Source: CAUSKK01 sp963533935 (GTDB lineage: Bacteria > Pseudomonadota > Gammaproteobacteria > Cardiobacteriales > Cardiobacteriaceae). From it: a stretch of DNA of 40,742 bases. The stretch lies in NCBI GenBank assembly GCA_963533935.1, contig CAUSQL010000011.1:1-40742 (forward strand), given 5' to 3'. Numbering within the stretch: the first letter of the stretch is position 1; every line of letters starts with the position of its first letter. This document shows positions 23,012 through 32,756 of this stretch, in pieces. Below the pieces are notes generated by a model. That model saw nothing but the letters and a program-made list of their open reading frames with translations. It ran no database searches and was not told where the DNA came from. Made by a program: the position numbers and the translations under genes.

Positions 23012-23305
23012 ATGCAAGAACTATTTAATCGAGTTGATGCCCTCTCCAACGATGATTTTGAGGCATTAATTATTCACATCAATCGGCAGAAAAGAAGGCG
23101 GGCCCACAACATTATTAGCGAGGCCCAGCGTCAGGCCAGCCGCTTCCTCCAGGAAGATGGCGGCAGCTATACCAAGCCCAAGGCGCCGGCCAAATTTCGC
23201 AATCCGCAAAATCCCGAATTGACTTGGAGTGGCTTCGGTCGCAAGCCCAACTGGTACATTGAATATATCCAGAAGGGCGGCAATGAGAAGGACTTGATAA
23301 TTTAG
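23012..23305 (+). CDS. H-NS family nucleoid-associated protein
   Basis: 97 residues from the ATG at 23012 with TTGAGG upstream. A coiled-coil-forming N-terminal half (LFNRVDALSNDDFEALIIHINRQ...) and a C-terminal AT-hook-like DNA-binding motif: KFRNPQNPELTWSGFGRKPNWY, where the W-(T/S)GxGRxPxW core is diagnostic of the H-NS/BpH3/HvrA family. It binds AT-rich DNA and silences or organises it. It has its own promoter and terminator, so it is monocistronic. Confidence 0.9.
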   Translation: MQELFNRVDALSNDDFEALIIHINRQKRRRAHNIISEAQRQASRFLQEDGGSYTKPKAPAKFRNPQNPELTWSGFGRKPNWYIEYIQKGGNEKDLII

Positions 23306-23318
23306 TTTTAGAATAAAG

Positions 23319-23341
23319 GCACGCTACGGCGTGCTTTTTTT
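23319..23341 (+). terminator. Intrinsic terminator after the H-NS-like gene
   Basis: GCACGC-TACG-GCGTGC followed by seven T residues: a 6-bp stem with a UACG tetraloop, 13 nt past the stop. It uses the same loop as the terminator before rsr. Confidence 0.9.
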
Positions 23342-23388
23342 ATTTTTGGCGGCCGGCCCTGGTTCGCCCTTTTCTTTCTGGAGGTTTA

Positions 23389-23802
23389 ATGACTATTTTC
23401 GCCAAAATCCTAAGCGGACAAATTCCCAGCGCCAAAATCTACGAGGACGAACTTATTTACAGCTTCATGGACGCCTTCCCCCAGAGCCTGGGCCACGCGC
23501 TGATTATTCCGAAGAAGGCGGCCCCGGACCTGCTCACCGTGGACCGCAAGGCGCTGCAGGCCATCGCCGCCTTCAGCCAGGATTTGGCCCGGGCCCAGCA
23601 GGAGGCGCTGCGGCCGGACGGCATTAAGGTGCTGCAATACAACGGCAGCGCCGCCGGGCAAACGGTCTTTCACTACCACATGCACCTGATTCCCGTCTGG
23701 AACAATATGCCCCTGGGCAGCCACGGCGCCGCCGTTAAACCGCTGGAAGAACTGGAAAAAACCGCCGCGCAAATTCGCAAATATCTGCCGGTGCAGCCGT
23801 GA
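23389..23802 (+). CDS. HIT-family nucleotide hydrolase/transferase (HinT-like)
   Basis: 137 residues with TTTCTGGAGG upstream. The HIT histidine triad is HYHMHLIPVW (HxHxH) and the N-terminus IFAKILSGQIPSAKIYEDE is typical of HIT proteins, which hydrolyse purine nucleoside phosphoramidates or dinucleotides. The folD GTG start overlaps its stop codon, so the two are co-translated. Confidence 0.92.
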   Translation: MTIFAKILSGQIPSAKIYEDELIYSFMDAFPQSLGHALIIPKKAAPDLLTVDRKALQAIAAFSQDLARAQQEALRPDGIKVLQYNGSAAGQTVFHYHMHLIPVWNNMPLGSHGAAVKPLEELEKTAAQIRKYLPVQP

Positions 23803-24665
23803 GTGCGCAAATCATCGACGGCAAGGCCTTTGCCGCCCAGCTGCGCCAGCGGCTGGCCCGGGAAACCGCCGAACTGGTGAAGGAAACCGGCGTGCGCCCC
23901 GGTCTGGCGGTGATTCTCCTCGGCAACGACCCGGCCAGCGAAGTCTACGTGCGTAATAAGGGCATTCAGGCCCGGGAGGTGGGCTACCAGAGCTTTGAAT
24001 TCAAACTGCCGGCGGACACCAGCCAGGGGGAGCTGCTGGCGCAGATTGACCAGCTTAATGGGGACCCAGCGGTGCACGGCATTCTCGTGCAGCTGCCCCT
24101 GCCGGCGCACATCGACAGCGACCGGGTGCTGAATCACATTGACCCGGCCAAGGACGTGGACGGCTTTCACCCACTGAACGTGGGCCGCCTGTGGACGGGC
24201 AACCCGGTCTCCGTGCCCTGCACGCCGCTGGGCTGTTCCCTACTGTTGGACGAATTTGTCGGCGATTTAGCCGGCAAGCAGGCGCTGGTCATCGGCCGCT
24301 CGAACATCGTTGGCAAGCCCATGGCAGCGCTGCTGCTGGCGAAGAACGCCACGGTTACGCTGGCCCATTCCAAAAGTCCGAACCTGCCGGAGCTGTGCGG
24401 CCAGGCGGACATTGTGGTGGCGGCCATCGGGCGGCCCGAGGCCATCAGGGGCGAGTGGCTGAAGGCCGGCGCCGTGGTGCTGGACGTGGGCATTAACCGC
24501 ATCAGCGGGGCCGATGGAACCCGGCTGGTGGGCGATGTGGAATTTGCCACCGCCAACCAGCGGGCGGCGCTGATTACCCCGGTGCCCGGTGGCATTGGCC
24601 CCATGACCATCGCCTGTCTGCTGCAGAATACTTTGAACTGTGCCCGCCAGCTGCTGAACCATTAA
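23799..24665 (+). CDS. folD: Bifunctional methylenetetrahydrofolate dehydrogenase/cyclohydrolase
   Basis: 288 residues from a GTG at 23799 (GTGA overlap with the HIT gene). Converts 5,10-methylene-THF to 10-formyl-THF, feeding purine and formyl-Met synthesis. Motifs: YVRNKGIQAREVGY, GILVQLPLPAHID, DVDGFHPLNVGRL, the NADP-binding GRSNIVGKPMAALLL, and PVPGGIGPMTIA at the C-terminus. Confidence 0.97.
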   Translation: MSAQIIDGKAFAAQLRQRLARETAELVKETGVRPGLAVILLGNDPASEVYVRNKGIQAREVGYQSFEFKLPADTSQGELLAQIDQLNGDPAVHGILVQLPLPAHIDSDRVLNHIDPAKDVDGFHPLNVGRLWTGNPVSVPCTPLGCSLLLDEFVGDLAGKQALVIGRSNIVGKPMAALLLAKNATVTLAHSKSPNLPELCGQADIVVAAIGRPEAIRGEWLKAGAVVLDVGINRISGADGTRLVGDVEFATANQRAALITPVPGGIGPMTIACLLQNTLNCARQLLNH

Positions 24666-24698
24666 ACATACAGCCTAAGCGCCCCTATGTTTGTAATT
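24664..24698. repeat. Half copy of the intergenic repeat
   Basis: A single arm, AACATACAGCCTAAGCGCCC followed by CTATGTTTGTAA, between folD and dnaQ. It lacks the opposing arm and may be a solo remnant. Confidence 0.65.
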
Positions 24699-24729
24699 AA
24701 CGAATTTAAACCATGAAGCAAGCCTTCCC

Positions 24730-25398
24730 ATGCGCAGCGTAATCTTCGACACCGAAACCACCGGCATGAACCGCTTCGGCCGCGACAAATCCGAGGGCCA
24801 CCGCATCATTGAAATCGGCTGCGTGGAAATTATCGACCGCCAATTCACCGGCCGCGAATTCCACTGTTTTTTAAATCCGGAACAGCCCATCGACCCGGAG
24901 AGCTTCGCGGTGCACGGCATCAGCGACGAGCAGGTAAAGATGGCGCCCACCTTCCGCCAGATGGCCGACGAATTTTTAAACTTCCTTGCCGGCGCCGACG
25001 AGCTGGTGGCCCACAACATCGAGTTCGACCAGATGTTCATCAACCGGGAGCTGATGCTGATAAACGCCGGCTTCCGCCTGGAGGAGCGCTTCAAGCTGGT
25101 GGACAGTCTGAAGCTGGCGCGCCAGCTCTTCGGCGGCAGCCGCAACAATCTGGACGCTTTGTGTAAGCGCTACGGCATCGACACCTCCAGCCGCAGCTTG
25201 CACGGCGCCCTGGTAGACAGCCGGCTGCTGGGCCAGGTCTATCTGAAGATGACCGGCGGTCAGAATTCCCTGGATTTGACGGTACGCCAGCAACGTAAAG
25301 GCAGCGTAACCGTGGCCCGGGACGGCTGGCTAGCCATCGAGGTGCCGGCGGCGGACGCAGAACGTAATCGGGAAATTATCAATAAAATCAAGCAATAA
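24730..25398 (+). CDS. dnaQ: DNA polymerase III epsilon subunit (3'-5' proofreading exonuclease)
   Basis: 222 residues. DEDDh exonuclease motifs: FDTETTG (Asp7, Glu9), HNIEFDQMF, and HGALVDSRL with the catalytic His and Asp. The early RIIEIGCVEI and FAVHGISDEQ are typical of bacterial DnaQ. The C-terminal tail is short, as in other gammaproteobacterial epsilon subunits that contact the alpha subunit. Ten bases upstream of serC; the usual neighbour rnhA is not here. Confidence 0.93.
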   Translation: MRSVIFDTETTGMNRFGRDKSEGHRIIEIGCVEIIDRQFTGREFHCFLNPEQPIDPESFAVHGISDEQVKMAPTFRQMADEFLNFLAGADELVAHNIEFDQMFINRELMLINAGFRLEERFKLVDSLKLARQLFGGSRNNLDALCKRYGIDTSSRSLHGALVDSRLLGQVYLKMTGGQNSLDLTVRQQRKGSVTVARDGWLAIEVPAADAERNREIINKIKQ

Positions 25399-25408
25399 GG
25401 ACTGTGTT

Positions 25409-26482
25409 ATGGCTCATCGTATCTTTAATTTCTGTGCCGGCCCCTGCACGCTGCCCCTGGCGGTGTTAGAGGAGGTGCAGGCGGAACTGCTGGATTTTCA
25501 GGGCTTGGGCATGTCGGTGATGGAAATTAGCCACCGTTCCCAACCCTTTGAACAGCTGCACTTTGAAACCCTGGCCCTGGCCCGGGAGCTCATCGGCGCA
25601 CCGGCGGACTTCGACACGCTAATTCTGCCCGGCGGTGCCCACCAGCAATTCGTCATGACCGCCATGAACCTGCTGAGCGACGGCGGCCGGGCCGGCTTCA
25701 TTAACAGTGGCGTCTGGGCGGAGAAGGCGCTGAAGGAGGCGGCGCGCATTGGCGCGGCGGAGGAGCTGTGGAGCGGCCGGGCCAGCGATTTCACCACCCT
25801 ACCCACGGAAAAGCTGGCCGGCGCCGGCTTCACCTATGTGCACGTAACCAGCAACGAAACCATCGGCGGCGTGCAGTTCCGCGAACTGCCGGACTGTGGC
25901 GCGCCGCTGGTGGTCGATTGCTCCTCGGACTTCTACGCCCGGCCGCTGGACTGGAGTAAGTGCGCCCTGGTTTACGGCGGCGTGCAGAAGAATCTGGCGC
26001 CGGCGGGCATTGCCCTGGTCTTCATTCGCAAGGACTTACTGAAGGAGCGGCCGCAGCTGCCGCAGTTTCTCAGCTACCAGGCGCACAGCGCCGCCCGCAG
26101 CCTCTACAACACGCCGCCCACCTTCCAAATCTACGTGCTGTGGAAGATGCTGCACTGGATTAAGGCCCAGGGCGGGGTGGCCCACTTTGCGGCCCAGTCC
26201 ATGGAAAAGTCCGCCCTGCTCTACGGCCACATCGACGGCAGCGACTTCTACCGCAATCCGATTCCGCCGCAGTTCCGCTCGCGCACCAACGTGATTTTCA
26301 ATCTGCCCAGCGCGGAGCTGGATACGCAGTTCTGGCAGGAGGCGGCGGCTCAAGGCATGAACGGCTTGAAGGGCCACCGGATTCGCGGCGGCATTCGTGC
26401 GTCGCTCTACAACGCCATGGAGCGGGCCGGAGTGGAGGCGCTGCTGGCCTTTATGAAGGAATTTGAACGCCGCCACGGCTGA
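25409..26482 (+). CDS. serC: Phosphoserine aminotransferase
   Basis: 357 residues, AAGGA upstream. Makes phosphoserine from 3-phosphohydroxypyruvate with glutamate, and acts in pyridoxal phosphate synthesis. Motifs: FNFCAGPCTLPLAVL, MSVMEISHRSQPFE, GGAHQQF, YVHVTSNETIGGVQF, and the PLP-lysine region GGVQKNLAPAG (Lys near residue 194); the C-terminal GLKGHRIRGGIRASLYNAM binds the substrate phosphate. Confidence 0.97.
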   Translation: MAHRIFNFCAGPCTLPLAVLEEVQAELLDFQGLGMSVMEISHRSQPFEQLHFETLALARELIGAPADFDTLILPGGAHQQFVMTAMNLLSDGGRAGFINSGVWAEKALKEAARIGAAEELWSGRASDFTTLPTEKLAGAGFTYVHVTSNETIGGVQFRELPDCGAPLVVDCSSDFYARPLDWSKCALVYGGVQKNLAPAGIALVFIRKDLLKERPQLPQFLSYQAHSAARSLYNTPPTFQIYVLWKMLHWIKAQGGVAHFAAQSMEKSALLYGHIDGSDFYRNPIPPQFRSRTNVIFNLPSAELDTQFWQEAAAQGMNGLKGHRIRGGIRASLYNAMERAGVEALLAFMKEFERRHG

Positions 26483-26493
26483 TTTCTTCGCCT

Positions 26494-26664
26494 TTTACCG
26501 ACGGAGGGGCGCTTCCCCTGTATGTATTTAAGGCTTAATTACATACAGGGGAAGCGCTCCTCCGTTTGTAATTAACCTAATTACCGACGCAAGGGCGCTT
26601 TAGTTGTATGTATTTTTAACCTTAATTACAGACAGCTAAAGCGCCCGGTTGTTTGTATAAATCC
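26494..26664. repeat. Intergenic inverted-repeat element 8 (two tandem hairpins)
   Basis: Two complete copies side by side between the convergent serC and yggS genes: 26494-26574 with GGGGCGCTTCCCCTGTATGT and its complement, and 26581-26664 with AAGGGCGCTTTAGTTGTATGT and its complement. Spacers are short and AT-rich. Confidence 0.85.
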
Positions 26665-26688
26665 CACTACAACCGGCCAGCGGTAAGG

Positions 26689-27429
26689 CTACTTGGGCCA
26701 GTAGTAGGAATCCGGATAGGCCCGCGCGCCGAAGATGGCCTGGCCCACCCGCACCGTGGTGGCGCCCTCGGCGATGGCCATTTCAAAGTCGCCGGACATG
26801 CCCATGGACAGCTCGTCCAGGTGCATAGAATCCGGCAGATTCGGCCGCAGCTGTTCCGCCAGTTCCCGCATCAACACAAAGCAGCGGCGCACGTCCGCCT
26901 GGCTCTCCGACAGCAGGGCCAGGGTCATGAGGCCGCGCACCTGCAAATTTTCCAGCGGCGCCAGCTGCGCCAAAAAGCGGTCCGCCTGCTCCGGCGCCAG
27001 GCCGTATTTGCTTTCTTCGCCGGAGCTGTTGATTTGTACCAGCACCGGCAGCTTGCGGCCGTTGTCGCCGAGGCGCTGGTTCAGCTGTTCCGCAATGGCC
27101 AGGCTGTCCAGCGCTTGAAATTCCCCGGCGAAGCGGGCCACGTACTTCACCTTATTGCTCTGTAAATGGCCGATGACCGCCCAGTGGGCCTGCAAATCCG
27201 CCATGGCCTGGCTCTTCGCCAGCGCCTCCTGCACCTTGTTTTCGCCGAACTGGTGATAGCCCAGGTCATAGGCCCAGCGTATGACCTCCTCCGGCACGGT
27301 CTTGGACACCGGCAACAGGCGCACGGCCTCGCGAGGCCGGCCGGCGGCGGCGCAGGCCTGCTGAATACGTTCTTCAATAGCGGCAAAATTATGTTGCAGC
27401 TCTTCGCGGCTGGTTGCTTTGGGATACAT
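26689..27429 (-). CDS. yggS: PLP homeostasis protein (YggS/PLPBP family)
   Basis: 246 residues from the ATG at 27429 with GAGG upstream; an ATG at 27441 would overlap that site. Alanine-racemase-fold PLP carrier: LLPVSKTVPEE holds the PLP-binding Lys, then FGENKVQEAL, HWAVIGHLQSNKVK, VLVQINSSGEESKYG, and LSMGMSGDFEMAIAEGATTVRVG near the end. It starts 8 nt after the ccmB stop, so the two are probably co-transcribed. Confidence 0.95.
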   Translation of the reverse strand: MYPKATSREELQHNFAAIEERIQQACAAAGRPREAVRLLPVSKTVPEEVIRWAYDLGYHQFGENKVQEALAKSQAMADLQAHWAVIGHLQSNKVKYVARFAGEFQALDSLAIAEQLNQRLGDNGRKLPVLVQINSSGEESKYGLAPEQADRFLAQLAPLENLQVRGLMTLALLSESQADVRRCFVLMRELAEQLRPNLPDSMHLDELSMGMSGDFEMAIAEGATTVRVGQAIFGARAYPDSYYWPK

Positions 27430-27437
27430 GGAAAACC

Positions 27438-28100
27438 TCAATTAAATGAATGACTTACCAGCGCGAGGCTGGCCACCGGCAGCAGGCACAGCAGGGAAAA
27501 GAGGGCCAGGGCCGCCAGCAATGCATGATAGCCAGCAATGGCCAGGCCCAGCAATTGGTCATGGCTGGCCATGACGCCGAGAATGAACAGGGGAATTTCC
27601 AGCGGCAGGACGATGAGAAATTTCAGCAGGCTGCCCTGGCGCTGGCCCAAGGTTAAACAGGCGGCGAGCAGCGCCAGCAGCAGCAGGGTGAAGCTGGCCA
27701 GGGCCAGCAGGACCAGCAGCGCCGGCAAATGGCTTAAATCCACGTGCAGCAGCAGCAGCAGCAGCGGCAATAGCAGCAGCAGCGGCAGCACCAGCCGCAG
27801 CCAGGCCACCAGCATTTTCGTCAGCAGCAGCAGCCAGGGCGGCAGATAGATTAAATCCTGGCTCAGCTGGCCGGCGGCGAAGTCCCGTTCCAGCAGCTGG
27901 TCGCCGACGAGAATGGTGGCCAGCAGCAGGGGAATCCACAGGGCCGCCGGGGCGATTTTCGCCAGGCTGGCGCCGTCGGTGCCCAGGGCCAGGGGGAACA
28001 GGCAGACCATGAACAGGTAGAGCAGCAGGGGCTGGAGCAGGCCCTGGAAATTGCGCAGGGACGCCAGCATTTCCCGCCGTAGCAGAGTCCAAAACATCAT
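27438..28100 (-). CDS. ccmB: Heme exporter subunit CcmB
   Basis: 220 residues with six hydrophobic segments. The N-terminal FWTLLRREMLASLRNFQGLLQPLLLYLFMV, the GDQLLERDFAAGQL stretch after the second helix, and PLEIPLFILGV are CcmB hallmarks. CcmB with the ATPase CcmA and CcmC moves heme for cytochrome c maturation (System I). Unusually, ccmA is not upstream and ccmC is not downstream, so the ccm cluster is split in this genome. Confidence 0.9.
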   Translation of the reverse strand: MMFWTLLRREMLASLRNFQGLLQPLLLYLFMVCLFPLALGTDGASLAKIAPAALWIPLLLATILVGDQLLERDFAAGQLSQDLIYLPPWLLLLTKMLVAWLRLVLPLLLLLPLLLLLLHVDLSHLPALLVLLALASFTLLLLALLAACLTLGQRQGSLLKFLIVLPLEIPLFILGVMASHDQLLGLAIAGYHALLAALALFSLLCLLPVASLALVSHSFN

Positions 28101-28108
28101 TTCTCCTT

Positions 28109-28230
28109 GTTAATTACATACAAGTAAAGCGCCCGGCCGTTTGTAAAATGGCCGGGCGCGTGAGACCTTCAGGTCGGTCGGCTTTGCCAGCGACCGAAGG
28201 GAGAACAACCGCCCGACCGTTTGTAAACAG
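28109..28230. repeat. Intergenic inverted-repeat element 9 (composite)
   Basis: Between rpoD and ccmB. ATTACATACAAGTAAAGCGCCC and GGCCGTTTGTAAAATGGCC hairpin, then GGGCGCGTGAGACCTTCAGGTC, a GGTCGGCTTTGCCAGCGACC hairpin, and AGGGAGAACAACCGCCCG ending CCGTTTGTAAA. Same modules as elements 2 and 7. Confidence 0.8.
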
Positions 28231-28260
28231 CCCGGCGCGTGGGATTTTTAACGAATTCGC

Positions 28261-30129
<1,869 letters not shown>

Positions 30130-30250
30130 TTTGTTTGTCCTGCTCTTGGCTTTTGAAGTTTAAATTCTGGGGTTAAAGGGCTATTTTTCAAGCAAAATCC
30201 ATGCTGGACGGACGATTATTCGCCCGCCCAGGGAATTTTTCGGAAGAAAT

Positions 30251-31240
30251 TTAGAAGTAGGACAACAGCCGTTCCACCATGTTTTTGGAACCGATGTAGA
30301 GGGGGGTGCGCTGGTGCAGCTGTTCCGGCTGAATGTCGAGGATATTCATGGCGCCGTTGGAGGCGATGCCGCCGGCCTGTTCGATGAGCCAGGCCATGGG
30401 GTTGGCCTCGTAGTTCAGCCGCAGCTTGCCGTTGGGGTAGGTGCTGCCGGAGGGATACATATAAATGCCGCCCTTCAGCAGGTTGCGGTGAAAGTCCGAC
30501 ACCAGCGAACCGATGTAGCGGGAAGTGTAGGGCCGGCCGCTGGCTTTATCGTCCTCCTGGCAATACTTGATGTATTTCTTCACCGCCTCGGGGAAGCGCA
30601 GGTACTGGCCCTCGTTTACCGAATAGATTTTGCCGTCCTCCGGAATGCGCATATTCTCGTGGGACAGGCAGAAGGTGCCCAGGGACGGGTCGTAGGTGAA
30701 GCCGTTCACCCCGTTGCCGGTGCTGTAGACCAGCATGGTGGAGGAACCGTAGACGATGTAGCCGGCGGCCACCTGGTTGCGGCCCTTCTGCAGGAAGTCG
30801 GCACGGGTTACCGGCGTGCCCACCGGCGAGATGCGGCGGTAGATGGAGAAGATGGTGCCCACGGCCACGTTCACGTCAATGTTGGAGGAACCGTCCAGCG
30901 GGTCGGTGAGAATCACGTACTTGGCGTTGAGATTTTTTTGGTCGCTGAAGGCGCAGAAATCGTCCTCCTCTTCGGAGGCGAAGCCGGCCACGTTGTCGCG
31001 GGCGAGGAAGGCGCTCTTGATGGTTTCATGGGCGAAGACGTCCAGCTTCTTTTGCTCTTCCCCCTGGATATTCTGCTGGCCCACGTCGCCGAGGATATTC
31101 TGCACCAGGCCGGCCTTATTGATGTCCCGGTGGAGAATTTTCGCCGCCAGCCGCAGGGCCGAGAGAATGCCGGACAGTTCGCCGGTGGCCTCGGCGTATT
31201 CGTTTTGCTTTTCGATGATGAATTCACCTAGAGATTTCAT
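30251..31240 (-). CDS. fbp: Fructose-1,6-bisphosphatase class I
   Basis: 329 residues. Hydrolyses fructose-1,6-bisphosphate in gluconeogenesis. Motifs: ASEEEDD, the metal site ILTDPLDGSSNIDVNVAVGTIFSI, YIGSLVSDFHRNLLKGGIYMYP, KLRLNYEANPMAWLIEQAGG and the C-terminal SKNMVERL. Similar in length to E. coli Fbp. Confidence 0.96.
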   Translation of the reverse strand: MKSLGEFIIEKQNEYAEATGELSGILSALRLAAKILHRDINKAGLVQNILGDVGQQNIQGEEQKKLDVFAHETIKSAFLARDNVAGFASEEEDDFCAFSDQKNLNAKYVILTDPLDGSSNIDVNVAVGTIFSIYRRISPVGTPVTRADFLQKGRNQVAAGYIVYGSSTMLVYSTGNGVNGFTYDPSLGTFCLSHENMRIPEDGKIYSVNEGQYLRFPEAVKKYIKYCQEDDKASGRPYTSRYIGSLVSDFHRNLLKGGIYMYPSGSTYPNGKLRLNYEANPMAWLIEQAGGIASNGAMNILDIQPEQLHQRTPLYIGSKNMVERLLSYF

Positions 31241-31309
31241 GGATTTTCCCCGTTCAAAAGAATTATTTTAAGCAATTAGCCCCAATGGGGCGCTAGGCAA
31301 GGAGCATTT

Positions 31310-31486
31310 ATGGATAGGAAAAATAACGGAAACCCGCAGCTAAGCGGGGAGGAGCAGCGCAGACTGCTGGGCTGGCGCCAGCTCAACGGCGGCGTGAGCG
31401 GCGAACTGGCCATTGGCCTACAGCTGAACGGCCGCGGCTACAGCGAGGAGGAGGCGGCGATGGTCGCCGCCCTGTTCGGCCGCTAG
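31310..31486 (+). CDS. Small ORF of 58 residues, unknown function
   Basis: ATG at 31310 with a strong AAGGAG 6 nt upstream and a stop at 31486. It encodes a hydrophilic protein starting MDRKNNGNPQLSGEEQRRLL, with QLNG occurring twice and an EEEAAMVAALFGR end. No signal peptide or membrane helix. It faces away from fbp (start 69 nt from the fbp start) and is followed directly by element 10, which would serve as its terminator. Good ribosome binding site and codon use like the neighbours make it a likely real gene. I do not recognise a family. Confidence 0.65.
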   Translation: MDRKNNGNPQLSGEEQRRLLGWRQLNGGVSGELAIGLQLNGRGYSEEEAAMVAALFGR

Positions 31487-31493
31487 TTCATTA

Positions 31494-31573
31494 TTTACAA
31501 ACGGACGGGCGCTTTACCTGTTTGTAAAAAGCGCTAATTTACAAACAGGTAAAGCGCCCGTCCGTTTGTATAA
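31494..31573. repeat. Intergenic inverted-repeat element 10: 33-bp perfect arms
   Basis: Arms 31494-31528 and 31538-31570 with a 9-nt AAGCGCTAA spacer. The left arm contains ACAAACGGACGGGCGCTTTACC and TGTTTGTAAA; the right arm is its exact complement over 33 nt. The cleanest full copy of the family. It lies between the convergent 58-residue ORF and rarD. Confidence 0.9.
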
Positions 31574-31578
31574 ATGGT

Positions 31579-32466
31579 TTAGGCCTTGGTTTTAGCGGGC
31601 AGCAGATAAATCACTACCCCCAGCCACACCAGGCCGTAGCCCAGCAGCCGGCGTAAATCCAGGCTTTCCCCGAACATCAGGCCGAGGAACAGCTGAATGG
31701 TCGGCGCGAAGTATTGCAGCATGCCAAGCAGCGATAGGGGAATGCGCCGCGCCGCGCCGACGAAGGCCAGCAGCGGCACCACCGTTACCAGCCCCGCCGA
31801 CAGCAGCAGGCCCTGCTGCAAGCCGTTCAAGGTGGCGAACACCAGTTGGCCCTGGCTCTGGCACCAGAGCAGGTAGACGGCGGCCAGGGGGAATAAATAG
31901 AGGGTTTCCAGGGTTAAACCGGTCAGGGCGCCCAGCGGCGTCAGCTTGCGCACCAGCGCGTAGAAGGCGAAGCTGAAGGCCAGGCCCAGGGAAATCCACG
32001 GCATTTGCCCCAGGCCCAGGCCGAGCCAGACGATACCGGCCAGGGCTAGGGCCAGGGCCAGCCATTGGCGGCCATGCAGCCGTTCGCCGAGGAAGATAAA
32101 GCCCAGCAGCACGTTCACCAGCGGATTGATGTAGTAGCCGAGGCTGGCCTCCAGCACCCGCTGGTTAAGAATGGCCCACAGGTAAATGAGCCAGTTGGCG
32201 GCGATGAGCAGGGACGACAGCAGCAGCGACCACAGCAGCCGGCGCCGGCCCAGGCTGTCCTTCAGTTCCCGCCCCTGGCCGAAGGCGTAGGTGAGGGCGA
32301 GGGTTAAAAGTAGCGACCAGACGATGCGATGGGCTAAAACCTGGGCCGCGGGCACGGCGCCGGCCTTCAGCGGGTGCCAGAAGAGGGGGAAGAGGCCCCA
32401 GATGCCGTAGCAGAGGAGGGCGAGCAGCACGCCGCGACGGTGCTCGGGGTTTGAGTCGGTATTCAT
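31579..32466 (-). CDS. rarD: RarD-type EamA-family transporter
   Basis: 295 residues from the ATG at 32466 (a TTG six bases upstream is possible). Ten hydrophobic helices in two EamA halves. The start GVLLALLCYGIWGLFPLFWHPL, HRIVWSL, and YYINPLVNVLLGFIFLGERL are RarD signatures; the C-terminal ISLLxYxAPTIQ-like LSLLGMLQYFAPTIQLFLG also fits. RarD proteins are drug/metabolite-superfamily exporters linked to chloramphenicol sensitivity; the substrate is not known. Confidence 0.9.
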   Translation of the reverse strand: MNTDSNPEHRRGVLLALLCYGIWGLFPLFWHPLKAGAVPAAQVLAHRIVWSLLLTLALTYAFGQGRELKDSLGRRRLLWSLLLSSLLIAANWLIYLWAILNQRVLEASLGYYINPLVNVLLGFIFLGERLHGRQWLALALALAGIVWLGLGLGQMPWISLGLAFSFAFYALVRKLTPLGALTGLTLETLYLFPLAAVYLLWCQSQGQLVFATLNGLQQGLLLSAGLVTVVPLLAFVGAARRIPLSLLGMLQYFAPTIQLFLGLMFGESLDLRRLLGYGLVWLGVVIYLLPAKTKA

Positions 32467-32514
32467 AGGCAAAAAGCCGCTAGCCTACGCCTTTTTATCC
32501 GTTTTATTGAGGGG

Positions 32515-32638
32515 CAAATACATACAGGAGAAGCGCCCGTATGTTTGTATAAACGCCTTTACCGACGGACGGGCGCTTCCCCTGTATGTAATTAGGGCCT
32601 AAATACATACAGAAGAAGCGCCCGGTTGTATTTATAAA
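32515..32638. repeat. Intergenic inverted-repeat element 11
   Basis: In the rarD-ribF divergent gap: arm AATACATACAGGAGAAGCGCCC then GTATGTTTGTATAAA, followed by a second full hairpin GACGGACGGGCGCTTCCCCT / AGAAGAAGCGCCCGGTTG. It occurs between divergent genes as well as convergent ones, so not every copy can be a simple shared terminator. Confidence 0.8.
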
Positions 32639-32756
32639 TCCGCCATAGGGGCATCAGCCCTGCAGCAATGGCCGCCTTTAATGGCCCGGGCCGCTGCTAA
32701 AATGGCCCCTTCCCTCCACCCTCGCCAGCCGGCGAGCTAAGCCTAAAGGAATATCC

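Noticed and set aside
30314..31231. 305-codon plus-strand ORF opposite fbp
   Set aside because: Antisense shadow of a well-conserved gene; Val/Gly/His-rich with no family features.
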